A stretch of 14,786 nt of DNA, taken from NCBI GenBank assembly GCA_964628835.1, contig CAZVME010000083.1:1-14786 (forward strand), in the 5' to 3' direction. This document shows positions 1 to 8,149 of the stretch, piece after piece. Every line of letters begins with the position of its first letter. Within the stretch, counting starts at the first letter, position 1. A model generated the notes under the pieces. That model was given only the letters and a program-made list of their open reading frames with translations. It had not been told where the DNA came from and made no database searches. The stretch is from JAAGZL01 sp964628835. Lineage in GTDB: Bacteria; Pseudomonadota; Gammaproteobacteria; Chromatiales; Chromatiaceae. A program made the translations under genes and the position numbers.

Positions 1-6
1 CACTAA

Positions 7-207
7 ATGATACAGACCATCCTGGGGCTGGGTGCTAGCGCCCTGTTCCTGTTCGTATTTTTCTGGCTGCTACCCATCATCCTGATCCTAAAATCCAACA
101 AGACTACTGGAGCTGAAAAACTGTTCTGGCTGGTAGCGGTCCTGTTCATCTCCTGGTTCGCCTGGATCCTGTATCTGCTGTTGGCCCCTATCGGAGACAG
201 GGGCTAG
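7..207 (+). CDS. Small PLDc_N-like two-helix membrane protein
   Basis: A 66-residue peptide made almost entirely of two hydrophobic helices, about residues 5-28 and 40-62. A short polar turn (SNKTTGAEK) joins them. The layout, with a first helix ending in a run of aliphatic residues and a second starting KLFWLVAVLF and ending ILYLLL, resembles the PLDc_N (cardiolipin synthase N-terminal anchor) and superinfection-immunity type small membrane proteins, which occur alone in many bacteria. No catalytic domain follows. Only six bases precede the ATG in this window, so the ribosome binding site and any upstream partner cannot be judged. Its stop lies 34 nt from the stop of the convergent DUF4399 gene. 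Function is unknown; the family assignment rests on hydrophobicity pattern and length only. Confidence 0.6.
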   Translation: MIQTILGLGASALFLFVFFWLLPIILILKSNKTTGAEKLFWLVAVLFISWFAWILYLLLAPIGDRG

Positions 208-241
208 TACTGAACCCATATTTTTTCTAACCCGGAATCGC

Positions 242-661
242 CTACTTAACGGTAATGGTGATCCGTTTCGACTTTATAGCCGGCGCATGGGGTATATGAT
301 TCATGTCGCCCAGCAGCAGTTGCAGGGTGTGTCGGCCCGGGCCCAGTTTGACAATAGTCTCAGTCTGTCCCCCACCAAAATGCCGGTGCCACTGATCCGA
401 GGGTATGGGCTGATCCATATTTGGCAGCTTTTCTGCATCCAGCAACAGATGGTGATGACCGGTCCCGGCCTTGCTAGTGCCGGCCGGCGCCACCCCCATC
501 CCTTTGAGCCCAAACCTGACGGTAACCGGGCTGGCCACCATGGCACCATCTGCAGGTGCGATGATATAGACTCCGGCCCCATCCGGTGCAGGGGTACGAG
601 CCGTGGCGCCCGCACAATAAACAAGCGCTCCTGCAATCAGAACTGACCATAGTATTTTCAT
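242..661 (-). CDS. Secreted DUF4399 domain protein
   Basis: About 139 residues. The start at 661 is chosen because a strong Shine-Dalgarno GGAGGA (669-674) sits 7 nt upstream and the protein then opens with a typical signal peptide (MKILWSVLIAGALVYCAGATA, cleavage probably near residue 21). An in-frame ATG at 775 would bury the signal peptide. The mature part is a single DUF4399 domain: an opening IIAPADGAMVASPVTVRFGL strand pair, then TGHHHLLLD, then HRHFGGGQTET, then LGPGRHTLQLLLGDMNH. The many conserved histidines suggest metal binding, but no activity is established for the family. The residue before Cys16 is Tyr, so this is not a lipobox. The product is most likely periplasmic. It appears to be a single-gene unit, convergent with the PLDc_N-like gene. 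Confidence 0.85.
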   Translation of the reverse strand: MKILWSVLIAGALVYCAGATARTPAPDGAGVYIIAPADGAMVASPVTVRFGLKGMGVAPAGTSKAGTGHHHLLLDAEKLPNMDQPIPSDQWHRHFGGGQTETIVKLGPGRHTLQLLLGDMNHIPHAPAIKSKRITITVK

Positions 662-668
662 TTTTGGA

Positions 669-674
669 TCCTCC
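669..674 (-). promoter_or_regulatory. Ribosome binding site of the DUF4399 gene
   Basis: On the minus strand GGAGGA is followed by a 7-nt spacer and ATG at 661. This near-perfect Shine-Dalgarno decides between the start at 661 and an upstream ATG at 775. Confidence 0.75.
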
Positions 675-863
675 ATAATATTGGCCCATGGGTCACATTG
701 GGGACAAAGCTGGTGAAACTGAGAAATCTGGGGGTATTGGTATCCTGAACATCCCGGTACTGGATGGTTTAGCACACCCCATCACCAGGCCCTCCTCTGA
801 TCCATAACCATAAAGGTAGACTATTTCCCAGCTGTTAGGTAGGTTATTTGGCGTCACCTGGGG

Positions 864-1200
864 CTAGCGTCTGAGCAGTTCCCGGATCATGCCGAGATGG
901 GCACCCAAATCAATCCCAGTCTAGCGCTTCAACTCCCGGCACCTGTACTGCAACAAGTCCAACCCCGGGCAGGGTATTGATGACCATAATCCCGCCCGGA
1001 GCCAGACTCCAAAACACATCCGTATAGAAAGCAACCTGCGAGATACAGGACTCATGCCGGGCATGGTCAAATAGATCACACAGGATTAGGTCATAGGTGG
1101 TTTGGCACTCTGAGAAAAGCTGCCTGGCAGTCCTGATGAACCAAATTGATGCCGTCCGCATGGGAAATTGCCACGGGGTTTTGATCTTTTCCATAGGCCT
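864..1200 (-). pseudogene. Spermidine-synthase-like relic, frameshifted
   Basis: Pieces of a spermidine synthase/SAM-methyltransferase-fold protein lie in three reading frames. One frame (about 1170-1105) reads HADGINLVHQDCQAAFL, like the 'xxADgixfl' strand that binds the nucleoside. The next (about 1100-930) reads YDLILCDLFDH, then AFYTDVFWSLAPGGIMVINT, typical of the strand-4 acidic motif and the following 'L.pGG..v.N' strand. A third frame (about 917-864) reads DLGAHLGMIRELLRR and stop, a plausible C-terminus. At least two frame changes are therefore needed, near 1100 and near 915. The N-terminal glycine-rich SAM-binding motif is not visible, so the 5' half is lost or beyond recognition. 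The longest open piece (910-1194) is only 94 codons. Polyamine synthesis itself need not be the ancestral role, since many such proteins are uncharacterised homologues. Confidence 0.55.
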
Positions 1201-1304
1201 ATTACTGGAGCATAGCAGTATGGTGATTTTTCATGCCATCTACCCTTTGGCCGCAAATAGAATAGGGCGTATAGTAATGGGTTTAGTTTTAGAGTCTGAA
1301 CCAG

Positions 1305-4154
1305 ATGGAAAACATCCGTATTCGCGGCGCCCGCACCCACAATCTGCAAAATATAGATCTGGAGCTGCCTCGGGACAAGCTGATCGTAATCACCGGGCTG
1401 TCTGGCTCTGGCAAATCCTCCCTCGCCTTTGACACCATCTACGCCGAAGGTCAGCGCCGTTATGTGGAGTCACTCTCCGCCTACGCCAGGCAGTTTCTAT
1501 CCATGATGGAAAAGCCCGACGTAGACCATATCGAGGGCCTATCGCCAGCCATCTCCATTGAGCAGAAGACCACCTCCCACAACCCACGTTCCACAGTGGG
1601 CACCATCACCGAGATCTATGACTACCTGCGCCTGCTGTTCGCCCGCGCCGGTGAACCACGCTGCCCCACCCATGACCTCCCTCTGCAAGCCCAGACCATA
1701 AGCCAAATGGTGGATCAGGTCCTGGCCCTGCCTGAGGGAAGCAGATTGATACTGCTGGCCCCAGTGGTATCAGAGCGTAAGGGTGAGCATCAGAAGCTGT
1801 TGGCGGAGCTACTGGCCCAGGGCTTTATCCGCGCCCGCATTGATGGCGAGATCTTTGAGCTGGACGACGCACCGGAACTGGAGCTGCACAAAAAACATAG
1901 CATCGAGGCGGTGGTGGATCGCTTCAAGGTGCGACCGGATCTGGAGTTGCGTCTGGCCGAATCCTTCGAGACCGCCCTGCGCCTGTCGGATGGTCTGGCA
2001 CGCATCGCCTGGATGGACGAAGGTAGCACCAAGGATGAGCCAGTACGGGAAGAACTGATCTTCTCTGCCAACTTTGCCTGCCCCAAGTGTGGCCACAGCA
2101 TCCAAGAGATGGAACCGCGTCTGTTCTCCTTCAACAACCCGGTCGGAGCCTGCCCCAGTTGTGACGGTCTGGGCATGGAGCAGTTCTTCGATCCAGAACG
2201 GGTAGTGGCCCACCCCGAACAAAGTTTGGCCGGTGGTGCCGTTCGCGGCTGGGACCGACGCAACGCCTACTACTTCCAGCTAATCACCTCTCTGGGCAAC
2301 CACTACGGCTTCGATGTGGAGACACCCTGGTGTGATCTTACAAAGGAAAATCGCCACACCATCCTCTATGGTAGCGGCAAGGAGCAGATCAAGTTCAGCT
2401 ACTTTAACGAGCGCGGCGGTAGCCTTAAGAAGACCCATCCATTCGAAGGCATCATCCGCAATATGCAGCGTCGCTACCGGGATACTGAATCCAACGCGGT
2501 ACGGGATGAGCTATCACGCTATATGGCCCATCAGCCCTGCCCTGAGTGCCAGGGAACTCGTCTGAACCAGGCGGCACGCCATGTATTTGTAGCAAAACAC
2601 AACCTGCCAGCTATAACCTCTCTGCCAGTGGGCCGTGCCCAAGAATTTTTTGACCAGTTAGAACTCCCTGGTCACCGCGGACAGATTGCCGCCAAAATTA
2701 ATCGTGAGATAAGCCAGCGCCTCAGCTTCCTGGTAAACGTAGGACTGGATTACCTGACCCTGGACCGCAGTGCCGAGACCCTCTCCGGCGGCGAGGCCCA
2801 GCGCATCCGCCTGGCCAGCCAGATCGGCGCCGGTCTGGTGGGTGTCATGTATGTACTGGACGAACCATCCATCGGCCTGCACCAGCGCGACAATGCCCGT
2901 CTGTTAAACACCCTCACCTACCTACGGGATCTGGGCAATACCGTGATCGTGGTGGAACATGATCAAGAGGCGATACAGTGTGCCGATCATGTGGTGGATA
3001 TCGGACCTGGCGCCGGTGTGCACGGCGGCAGAATCATCGCCCAGGGCACGGCCCAGGATATCGCCGACAGTGAGGAGTCACTCACCGGACAGTACCTGAG
3101 TGGCAGGCGCTCTATCCAGATACCAGAGCAGCGCACCCCCAACGACCCGGAGCGCATACTCTCCCTGCTGGGGGCCAGTGGCAATAACCTGAATGCGGTG
3201 GACCTACACATACCGGTGGGACTGCTCACCTGTGTCACCGGCGTGTCCGGCTCAGGCAAATCCACCCTGATCAACGACACCCTCTACCCGCTGGCGGCCA
3301 CCACCCTGAACAAGGCCAACCGTGATGCCAAACAGCATAGTGAGATCACCGGCCTGGAGCTGTTCGACAAGGTGGTGGATATCGACCAGAGCCCCATTGG
3401 CCGCACCCCACGCTCCAACCCTGCTACCTATACCGGCCTGTTCACCCCCATCCGCGAACTGTTTGCCGGCACCCAGGAGTCCCGCTCTCGCGGCTACACC
3501 CCAGGACGCTTCAGCTTCAATGTGAAGGGCGGGCGCTGTGAGTCATGCCGTGGTGACGGCGTAATCAAGGTGGAGATGCACTTCCTGCCCGATATCTATG
3601 TACAGTGTGACCTGTGCAATGGCAAACGCTACAACCGTGAGACCCTGGACATCAAGTATAAGGGCAAGCGGATTGATGAGGTGCTGGCCATGACAGTGGA
3701 GGACGCCCTCACCTTTTTCGACGCCATCCCCCCCATCAAACGCAAGCTACAGACCCTGATAGATGTGGGGCTCTCCTATATAACCCTGGGGCAGAACGCC
3801 ACCACCCTATCCGGCGGTGAAGCGCAGCGGGTGAAGCTGTCACGGGAGTTATCCAAACGCGACACCGGCAACACCCTGTATATCCTGGATGAGCCCACCA
3901 CCGGGCTACATTTTCACGATATTGAGCACCTGCTGGAGGTGCTGCATCGACTACGGGATCACGGCAATACCGTGGTGGTAATCGAACACAACCTGGATGT
4001 AATCAAGACCGCAGACTGGATCGTGGACCTGGGACCGGAGGGTGGTGACCAGGGTGGCAGGATCATCGCCCAGGGCACACCGGAACAGGTGACCAAGACC
4101 GACGGATCCTATACCGGTGAATACTTGCAAAGTTATCTAAAGGGAAAGGGATAA
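1305..4154 (+). CDS. uvrA: Excinuclease ABC subunit A (UvrA)
   Basis: Damage-recognition ATPase of nucleotide excision repair; it forms the UvrA2-UvrB2 scanning complex in the cytoplasm. It is 949 residues, against about 940 for Escherichia coli UvrA, and is recognisably collinear with it throughout. The first ATPase has Walker A GLSGSGKSS (31-39) and signature LSGGEAQRIRLAS with Walker B YVLDEPSIGLHQ. The second has Walker A GVSGSGKST, signature LSGGEAQRVKLS and Walker B YILDEPTTGLH. Zinc-binding cysteines are intact: Cys259/262/283/286 in the first module and Cys745/748/768/771 in the second. The start MENIRIRGARTHNL matches the family N-terminus; no strong Shine-Dalgarno precedes it. It appears monocistronic. 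A LexA-like inverted repeat at 1203-1220 has the wrong spacing, so SOS control is not shown. Confidence 0.99.
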   Translation: MENIRIRGARTHNLQNIDLELPRDKLIVITGLSGSGKSSLAFDTIYAEGQRRYVESLSAYARQFLSMMEKPDVDHIEGLSPAISIEQKTTSHNPRSTVGTITEIYDYLRLLFARAGEPRCPTHDLPLQAQTISQMVDQVLALPEGSRLILLAPVVSERKGEHQKLLAELLAQGFIRARIDGEIFELDDAPELELHKKHSIEAVVDRFKVRPDLELRLAESFETALRLSDGLARIAWMDEGSTKDEPVREELIFSANFACPKCGHSIQEMEPRLFSFNNPVGACPSCDGLGMEQFFDPERVVAHPEQSLAGGAVRGWDRRNAYYFQLITSLGNHYGFDVETPWCDLTKENRHTILYGSGKEQIKFSYFNERGGSLKKTHPFEGIIRNMQRRYRDTESNAVRDELSRYMAHQPCPECQGTRLNQAARHVFVAKHNLPAITSLPVGRAQEFFDQLELPGHRGQIAAKINREISQRLSFLVNVGLDYLTLDRSAETLSGGEAQRIRLASQIGAGLVGVMYVLDEPSIGLHQRDNARLLNTLTYLRDLGNTVIVVEHDQEAIQCADHVVDIGPGAGVHGGRIIAQGTAQDIADSEESLTGQYLSGRRSIQIPEQRTPNDPERILSLLGASGNNLNAVDLHIPVGLLTCVTGVSGSGKSTLINDTLYPLAATTLNKANRDAKQHSEITGLELFDKVVDIDQSPIGRTPRSNPATYTGLFTPIRELFAGTQESRSRGYTPGRFSFNVKGGRCESCRGDGVIKVEMHFLPDIYVQCDLCNGKRYNRETLDIKYKGKRIDEVLAMTVEDALTFFDAIPPIKRKLQTLIDVGLSYITLGQNATTLSGGEAQRVKLSRELSKRDTGNTLYILDEPTTGLHFHDIEHLLEVLHRLRDHGNTVVVIEHNLDVIKTADWIVDLGPEGGDQGGRIIAQGTPEQVTKTDGSYTGEYLQSYLKGKG

Positions 4155-4174
4155 AAAAACATGCCCGAGAGATA

Positions 4175-4192
4175 GGAATTTGCTTTCAGCAG
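4175..4192. repeat. 18-bp direct repeat, copy 1
   Basis: GGAATTTGCTTTCAGCAG, found 20 nt after the uvrA stop codon. It matches the word at 6264-6281 at 17 of 18 positions and in the same orientation. It overlaps the first base of the adjacent hairpin. Confidence 0.6.
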
Positions 4193-4209
4193 GTGCAGCG
4201 CTCTGCACC
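4192..4209. terminator. Perfect hairpin after uvrA, no U-tract
   Basis: GGTGCAG, loop CGCT, CTGCACC: a 7-bp perfect GC-rich stem starting 38 nt after the uvrA stop. No run of T follows on either strand, so it is at best an atypical terminator or an mRNA 3'-end protecting structure. The fold is seen; the role is inferred. Confidence 0.3.
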
Positions 4210-4479
4210 ATCAGCAGGTCCATGAGACTTAACATAACCACAGCTATCCATAATAGACTCTTCACCCTACCCTTTCCCATATATTGAATCAAAGTCATAC
4301 AGAACCAGCCATTCTGCGACTGTTTCAAACACTAATATCACATAGCGGCTGCAGGCTGCAGAGAGAGTTTTCTTGCGTTCTTAAGCAAACCAGAAAGTAC
4401 AATTTCTCCTCTGGTGAAAACCACACATAACGCTTAAACTATATTTAGAATTCCAACCATATTTTCAGGTTTTACGGCT

Positions 4480-4959
4480 ATGATTTTACAAGAGGTCTTG
4501 ATACCAACAATCATTGCCCACCCCAGCATGATGGTGGGAGAGGTATTCCAGGAGTGTATTGCCAAGGGAGTCCACGGCATACCGTTTCACAACAAAGACG
4601 GTATCATCACTGGCCGTATCTCTATACGCCATGTATTCCGCCAAGCCTGCGTAACCAAGGATATAATCGAAGGAGCCCATTTAATGGGGGACCATATCGA
4701 CCATATGGAACTGCAGAATATAGAAAAATGTAAGATCTTGGGCCAATCGGTGGAACTATACCTACTGAAGAATATTCCTGCACTCAGCTCAAATTCCTCG
4801 GTTAGAAAAGCGGTTGCCATTATGGAGCAGTTTAACTCCAGCTATGCATTTGTCATCGATAACGGTGACTATAAGGGAACAGTAACCCGTTTCGGTATCG
4901 CCAGCCTATTACTGAAACACTGGGAGCTCTGCCCAACGGAGACTCGCACTGGTGACTGA
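4480..4959 (+). CDS. CBS-pair (Bateman module) protein
   Basis: A 159-residue protein made of two CBS motifs and nothing else. CBS1 is at about residues 3-55 (MVGEVFQECIAKGVHGIPF, then DGIITGRISIRHVF). CBS2 is at about 95-150 (IPALSSNSSVRKAVAIMEQ, then FVIDNGDYKGTVTRFGIASLLL). The linker is unusually His/Met-rich around residues 66-78. CBS pairs typically bind adenine nucleotides and regulate an attached or partner protein. The stop codon overlaps the GTG start of the following permease by 8 nt, which suggests translational coupling and that this protein is the cytoplasmic regulatory subunit of that permease. Upstream is a 325-nt spacer with no clear Shine-Dalgarno at the ATG. The domain call is firm; the regulatory role is inferred from the gene arrangement. 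Confidence 0.85.
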   Translation: MILQEVLIPTIIAHPSMMVGEVFQECIAKGVHGIPFHNKDGIITGRISIRHVFRQACVTKDIIEGAHLMGDHIDHMELQNIEKCKILGQSVELYLLKNIPALSSNSSVRKAVAIMEQFNSSYAFVIDNGDYKGTVTRFGIASLLLKHWELCPTETRTGD

Positions 4960-6253
4960 CAGCTCTGCAATGCTGGTTTCAGCAGCAATTCTTACAATTA
5001 CGTACGTATTCATATTCCGCGAAATTATACATCGCACCTATGCAGCTATCCTAGGTTCTGTGGTCATGATTGGCGTGGGCATGTTCATGGGTTTCTACTC
5101 ACAGGAGAAAGCCCTAACCGCCATCGATGCCAACACCATCTTTCTATTAGCAGCCATGATGATGGTGGTTGCCCTGCTACGACCCACCGGTGCCTTTGAC
5201 TACACTGCGGTACGCATTGCCCACTTCTCAAAAGGTGATCCCAAGCGGTTGCTGGTTTTTCTCAGCCTGGCGGTCAGTCTGATCAGCATGATACTGGACA
5301 ACGTGACCACAGTAATAGTTTTTGCCCCGCTGACCATACTTATCTGCCGCATCCTGAATCTCAACCCCATGCCCTTTTTGATTGCCGAGGCCATGCTCTC
5401 CAATATTGGGGGCACCGCCACCTTGGTGGGAGACCCACCTAACATCATGATTGGCAGCGCCGGCGACATCGATTTTACCCAATTCCTTGTACATATGGGA
5501 CCACCGGTAAGTGTGGTCTGGATTGGAACTGTCGGGCTGTTGCTGTTTCTGTTCCGCAAGGATCTGACCCCTGGAGAGATCTCCCAGCTGGACATGGATT
5601 ACAGCAAGGCAATCAAGGACCCGGTACGCCTACGGCGTACACTTTATGCCCTGGGTCTGATTGTGCTGCTATTTTTTGTCCATCACCATCTCCATTTCTA
5701 TCCCGCCTTTGCCGCTTTTATAGGCCTGGCCCTGGCCCTGGTTCTGCTACAACCAGAACCGGATGATCTATTTGGAGCAGTAAACTGGTCGATACTGGTG
5801 TTCTTTTCCGGCCTGTTTGTAATAGTTGGTGGGGTGGAGTCATCCGGCCTGCTGGATTTGGTGGGAGAGAAGCTTGGGACCTTGGCAACAGATCCGGAAA
5901 TGCTACTAATAACCTGTCTGCTGCTGATGTGGGTATCTGCAGTTCTCAGCGCAATTGTTGACAACATCCCCTTCACCGTTACCATGATCCCCATCATCCT
6001 GGGCCTGGAGAGTCAGGGCGCAAACATCACACCTCTGTGGTGGGCTCTCTCTCTAGGGGTGGGGCTGGGTGGTAATGCAACCCATATCGGCGCAACTGCA
6101 AATCTGATCGTAGTAACAGAATCAGAACAGTGTGGCATCAAGGAGGCACGGATAACACCTGCCATATGGATCAAACGTGGCGTCCCGGCAACCCTGTCGA
6201 GTCTAACCCTGGCAACCGGTCTGTTCGCGGTCTTTTTCGAGTATTTTCTGTAG
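4952..6253 (+). CDS. ArsB/NhaD-type IT-superfamily (SLC13-like) permease
   Basis: A 433-residue inner-membrane transporter with about eleven hydrophobic segments. The two inverted halves carry matching signatures: DNVTT (116-120) with GGTATLVGDPPNIMIG (153-168) in the first, and DNIPF (337-341) with GLGGNATHIGATANLIVV (371-388) in the second. These are the re-entrant-loop motifs of the ion transporter superfamily (ArsB, NhaD, P protein, DASS). The substrate cannot be read from sequence; Na+/H+ exchange or anion export are both possible. The GTG start is chosen because CGGAG lies 10 nt upstream and it overlaps the CBS gene stop by 8 nt; an ATG at 4970 is the alternative. The CBS protein likely regulates it. 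An 18-bp repeat word follows the stop. Confidence 0.9.
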   Translation: MTDSSAMLVSAAILTITYVFIFREIIHRTYAAILGSVVMIGVGMFMGFYSQEKALTAIDANTIFLLAAMMMVVALLRPTGAFDYTAVRIAHFSKGDPKRLLVFLSLAVSLISMILDNVTTVIVFAPLTILICRILNLNPMPFLIAEAMLSNIGGTATLVGDPPNIMIGSAGDIDFTQFLVHMGPPVSVVWIGTVGLLLFLFRKDLTPGEISQLDMDYSKAIKDPVRLRRTLYALGLIVLLFFVHHHLHFYPAFAAFIGLALALVLLQPEPDDLFGAVNWSILVFFSGLFVIVGGVESSGLLDLVGEKLGTLATDPEMLLITCLLLMWVSAVLSAIVDNIPFTVTMIPIILGLESQGANITPLWWALSLGVGLGGNATHIGATANLIVVTESEQCGIKEARITPAIWIKRGVPATLSSLTLATGLFAVFFEYFL

Positions 6254-6263
6254 ATAAGGAATG

Positions 6264-6281
6264 GGAATTTGCATTCAGCAG
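6264..6281. repeat. 18-bp direct repeat, copy 2
   Basis: GGAATTTGCATTCAGCAG, 10 nt after the permease stop codon; 17 of 18 positions match copy 1 at 4175-4192, same orientation. The rest of the 6254-6487 spacer shows no gene and no clear terminator. Confidence 0.6.
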
Positions 6282-6487
6282 ATATGACGCTTAGCGGGAT
6301 CAAAAGGCCAAGAGGATAGCTGGTTACCTTTGCCTTGTTTCTGAGTCCCTCCCAGATACCCAGTTAGATTCACACCTTCTAACTATCTGATCGGGCTCAT
6401 GCTTTCCAACTACTACAACGCTTCTCCATGCGCCGACCCGCGATAGGAACCAATAATTAGAGCTTACAACTCTGGAATAAAAGCAAT

Positions 6488-8038
6488 ATGACAATAAAGC
6501 ATGAGTACCAAAGATACAATCCATATATCCTGACATTCTTTGTTAGCCTGTTTTTTTCCTACCTGGCAATCAGCACTGACAATCTTATCAATCATGATGC
6601 TGTGTTTTTTATGGATGCATCCAAGACTGTCCTGAGAGACGGAATTATTGCGTCATTTAATAGCTACACATGGCCATTCTATTCATGGTTAGTGGCATTG
6701 GTACATAAGGTCTTGTTCTTTTCACAAATTGAGCAGACAGCCCACTTTATCAACGCCCTGTTTATCTCTCTTTCTTGTATGCTTTTTATCCGGATATATG
6801 CAGAGATAACAAACCACAAAGGATCGATGTGGGTTGCGGCCATATTAATTCTGGCATTTGGCGGAATCAACAGCTTTCGTGCTGACATAATGCGTGATAT
6901 ACCGTATTGGTTCTTTTTTCTGGCTGGATTTTTCTGTCTGTTACGCTATTACAAAAGCCCGAGGTGGACCACAGGGGTTGGCTGGCAGTTATTTGTGGCA
7001 CTGGCATTTTTGGCCCGTGTAGAGGGGTTGATAATAATATTGCTGGGGCCGCTAGCTTTATTTTTAAAACATGCCCCAATGAAACAGCGCATTATTCAGG
7101 CGGGAGCATTGTATGGCCTCTACGCTGTGGGTTTAATAGTTGCGGCTGCCATTCTTGTTGCATTGGATATTTCGTATCTTGATATACCAGTTGGTAAGTT
7201 GAAAAAAACATTGCATTTTATCCTTGGAGATGGGGTGTTTGGGTTATACGACAATGCGGTTAGAAATGTAGGAGAGCTGTATAAATACGAAGGATTGCAC
7301 ATCGACAAGAATTACTGGGTACTAGCTGTTATTCATGCATCCGGGTTGTTGGCCTATGTGTCTGTCAGGGTTTTGGGATGCCTGGGTTTTTTCTATTCTG
7401 CTATTTTTGCTTATGGCGTATTTAAACGACAAATACAGATTAGTGAATATAACCGGATTATCCTCTATTTTGTTGCTTTTCTGTTCCTGTTTTTTTGTGT
7501 TTATATGTTGAAGGGGCCGGTCCTTACACCGCGCTATACGACATCACTGGTATTCATGTTATTGCTGCTAACTGGCCAGATTGTGGAGCAGCTGCTACCA
7601 GCAATATCCACCAGCAGGCACAGAAGAAAGATTGTATCTGTGATATTTCTTTACCTGTTTTTGACTACTGCCGACTCACTTATTACCACTCAGGGTGATT
7701 CAAAAGACTATGTATTGCAAGCCGGCAGTTGGGTCAGGGAGAATGTAGATAACTCTACACCTGTATATTCAAATTACTTTAAGGCTCTTTACTATACTGA
7801 CAGAGGTCGCTCACGCAAGGATAGCATGCGCTTTAAAAAGCTGGTAAAAGGCATTAACCATGGTACGTTAGCTAAGGGTGCATATATTATTGTCAATATC
7901 GAACAGGACCAGGATAAAAACCATGCGGAGATACTGGATGGCCTTGTAGCGGATAAAACAATCGAATATGTGATTACGTTTGCAAATGATGAAGATGACA
8001 AATTAGTTATCTATAGATTGTCTACAGTGACACCTTAG
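6488..8038 (+). CDS. GT-C membrane glycosyltransferase, PMT/ArnT-like (GT39 type)
   Basis: A 516-residue polytopic membrane protein with about ten to twelve hydrophobic segments up to residue 395, then a soluble C-terminal part of about 120 residues. After the first helix comes NHDAVFFMDASK (35-46), fitting the first periplasmic loop of GT-C enzymes, where an acidic residue (here Asp37) acts in catalysis. RADIMRDIPYW (131-141) and LTPRYTTSLVFM (346-357) also fit the PMT/ArnT pattern. Such enzymes move a sugar from a polyprenyl-phosphate donor to a glycan, lipid or protein on the outer face of the inner membrane. The C-terminal soluble part (AGSWVRENVDNSTPVYSNY and onward) is common in uncharacterised members. 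No good Shine-Dalgarno precedes the ATG. The gene is clearly AT-richer than uvrA and opens the glycan block. The acceptor is unknown. Confidence 0.75.
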   Translation: MTIKHEYQRYNPYILTFFVSLFFSYLAISTDNLINHDAVFFMDASKTVLRDGIIASFNSYTWPFYSWLVALVHKVLFFSQIEQTAHFINALFISLSCMLFIRIYAEITNHKGSMWVAAILILAFGGINSFRADIMRDIPYWFFFLAGFFCLLRYYKSPRWTTGVGWQLFVALAFLARVEGLIIILLGPLALFLKHAPMKQRIIQAGALYGLYAVGLIVAAAILVALDISYLDIPVGKLKKTLHFILGDGVFGLYDNAVRNVGELYKYEGLHIDKNYWVLAVIHASGLLAYVSVRVLGCLGFFYSAIFAYGVFKRQIQISEYNRIILYFVAFLFLFFCVYMLKGPVLTPRYTTSLVFMLLLLTGQIVEQLLPAISTSRHRRKIVSVIFLYLFLTTADSLITTQGDSKDYVLQAGSWVRENVDNSTPVYSNYFKALYYTDRGRSRKDSMRFKKLVKGINHGTLAKGAYIIVNIEQDQDKNHAEILDGLVADKTIEYVITFANDEDDKLVIYRLSTVTP

Positions 8039-8149
8039 GTACCAGTTTTTAATAAGAGGAAAAACCACTTGCTTTTTTGCTTGTAAGGCTAGATAGACAT
8101 TTAATTGCTTCAGTGGATTGGGTGATTTAATAAGGGCTAGGACTATATT

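Larger units (their letters stand above)
4155..4479. other. Intergenic spacer between uvrA and the CBS gene
   Basis: No convincing gene. The spacer holds an 18-bp word (4175-4192) that recurs downstream of the permease gene, and a perfect 7-bp-stem hairpin (4192-4209) that lacks a T-tract on either strand. A short tandem of GGCTGCA lies near 4347-4360. A minus-strand open frame of 63 codons (4137-4328) has one hydrophobic helix but no Shine-Dalgarno and overlaps the end of uvrA; it is not called. The promoter for the CBS-permease pair should lie in the last 100 nt, where an A/T-rich stretch around 4436-4450 contains a TATATT hexamer without a matching -35 element. Confidence 0.5.

Noticed and set aside
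1086..1349. Minus-strand 87-codon frame across the uvrA start
   Set aside because: It overlaps uvrA and runs in a different frame from the spermidine-synthase-like pieces; no family features.
1790..2263. Long minus-strand frames inside uvrA (137-157 codons)
   Set aside because: Shadows of a highly conserved gene; Ser/Arg-rich composition typical of antisense frames.
4137..4328. Minus-strand 63-codon frame with one hydrophobic helix
   Set aside because: No Shine-Dalgarno, overlaps the 3' end of uvrA, no recognisable family; the hydrophobic stretch is not enough to call a gene.
8105..8132. Possible promoter TTGCTT - 16 nt - TTAATA before the WbpL-like gene
   Set aside because: Both boxes match the sigma-70 consensus only partly in AT-rich DNA; chance is likely.
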